Below the pieces are notes generated by a model, which made no database searches, had not been told where the DNA came from, and saw nothing but the letters and a program-made list of their open reading frames with translations. A stretch of DNA of 6,393 nucleotides. Source: Thermoplasmata archaeon. GTDB taxonomy: Archaea > Thermoplasmatota > Thermoplasmata > Thermoplasmatales > Thermoplasmataceae. A program made the translations under genes and the position numbers. Positions 6,327 through 6,393 of the stretch are shown here, one piece after another. Numbering within the stretch: position 1 is the stretch's first letter; every line of letters begins with the position of its first letter. The stretch spans positions 1 through 6,393 of the forward strand of contig JAJYRT010000106.1 in NCBI GenBank assembly GCA_021793945.1, written 5' to 3'.

Positions 6327-6393
6327 GCCGCCGTAGCTCAGCAGGTAGAGCACTCGGCTGTTAACCGAGCGGTCGTCGGTTCAAATCCGACCA
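6327..6393 (+). tRNA. tRNA-Asn (anticodon GUU), 3' end cut off by the window
   Basis: 67 nt are visible. The acceptor 5' strand is GCCGCCG, followed by T8 A9. The D arm GCTC/GAGC encloses AGCAGGTA. The anticodon stem CTCGG/CCGAG closes the loop CTGTTAA, giving anticodon GTT (6360-6362). The variable region is CGGTC, and the T arm GTCGG-TTCAAAT-CCGAC is perfect. Only two bases (CA) of the acceptor 3' strand remain: C pairs with G7, but the A lies opposite C6. No intron appears in the anticodon loop. Confidence 0.93.

Overview
The window looks like chromosomal DNA of an archaeon, most likely a Thermoplasmata-type euryarchaeon. That placement is inference. The firm part is archaeal: it carries an aTrm56 tRNA C56 2'-O-methylase (an archaeal family), a thiolase-like/DUF35 gene pair, tRNA genes without an encoded CCA, and TATA boxes centred about 25-31 nt upstream of start codons or tRNA 5' ends, with several mRNAs apparently leaderless. 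I see no mobile element, CRISPR array, integrase or rRNA.

Layout. (1) 1-594: the 3' part of an aquaporin of the AqpM type on +, ending in a hairpin/T-run terminator. (2) 783-2572 on -: a two-gene operon of an SCP2-type thiolase homologue and a zinc-ribbon/OB-fold DUF35 protein, overlapping by ATGA and ending at a T10 run. The thiolase homologue has Gly where the nucleophilic Cys belongs. (3) 2648-3493 on +: a divergent NDUFA9-like atypical SDR (NAD(P)-binding epimerase-like) with a GTG start. (4) 3495-4070 on -: tRNA-Gln(CUG) followed after 17 nt by an unrecognised all-helical protein, probably one tRNA-mRNA transcript, convergent with the SDR gene. (5) 4190-4576 on +: a small charged unrecognised protein with a GTG start. 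(6) 4657-6210 on +: an operon of an archaeal ArsR-like protein with two HTH segments and a fused aTrm56-HD protein with a TTG start. (7) 6327 to the window end: tRNA-Asn(GUU), cut off in the acceptor stem.

How the parts relate. The thiolase homologue and DUF35 protein should form one acyl-CoA-handling complex. The missing nucleophile argues for non-thiolytic C-C chemistry, by analogy with the steroid aldolase Ltp2-ChsH2(DUF35), or for a scaffold role. The HTH gene and aTrm56-HD gene link tRNA T-loop modification to a metal-dependent HD hydrolase domain and a putative regulator. The two tRNAs each carry a C56 that this methylase could modify.

The most interesting points are the Cys-less thiolase paired with DUF35, the aTrm56-HD fusion, and the tRNA-Gln/protein-coding dicistron with a Shine-Dalgarno leader next to leaderless genes. 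None is proven to be a new system from sequence alone.
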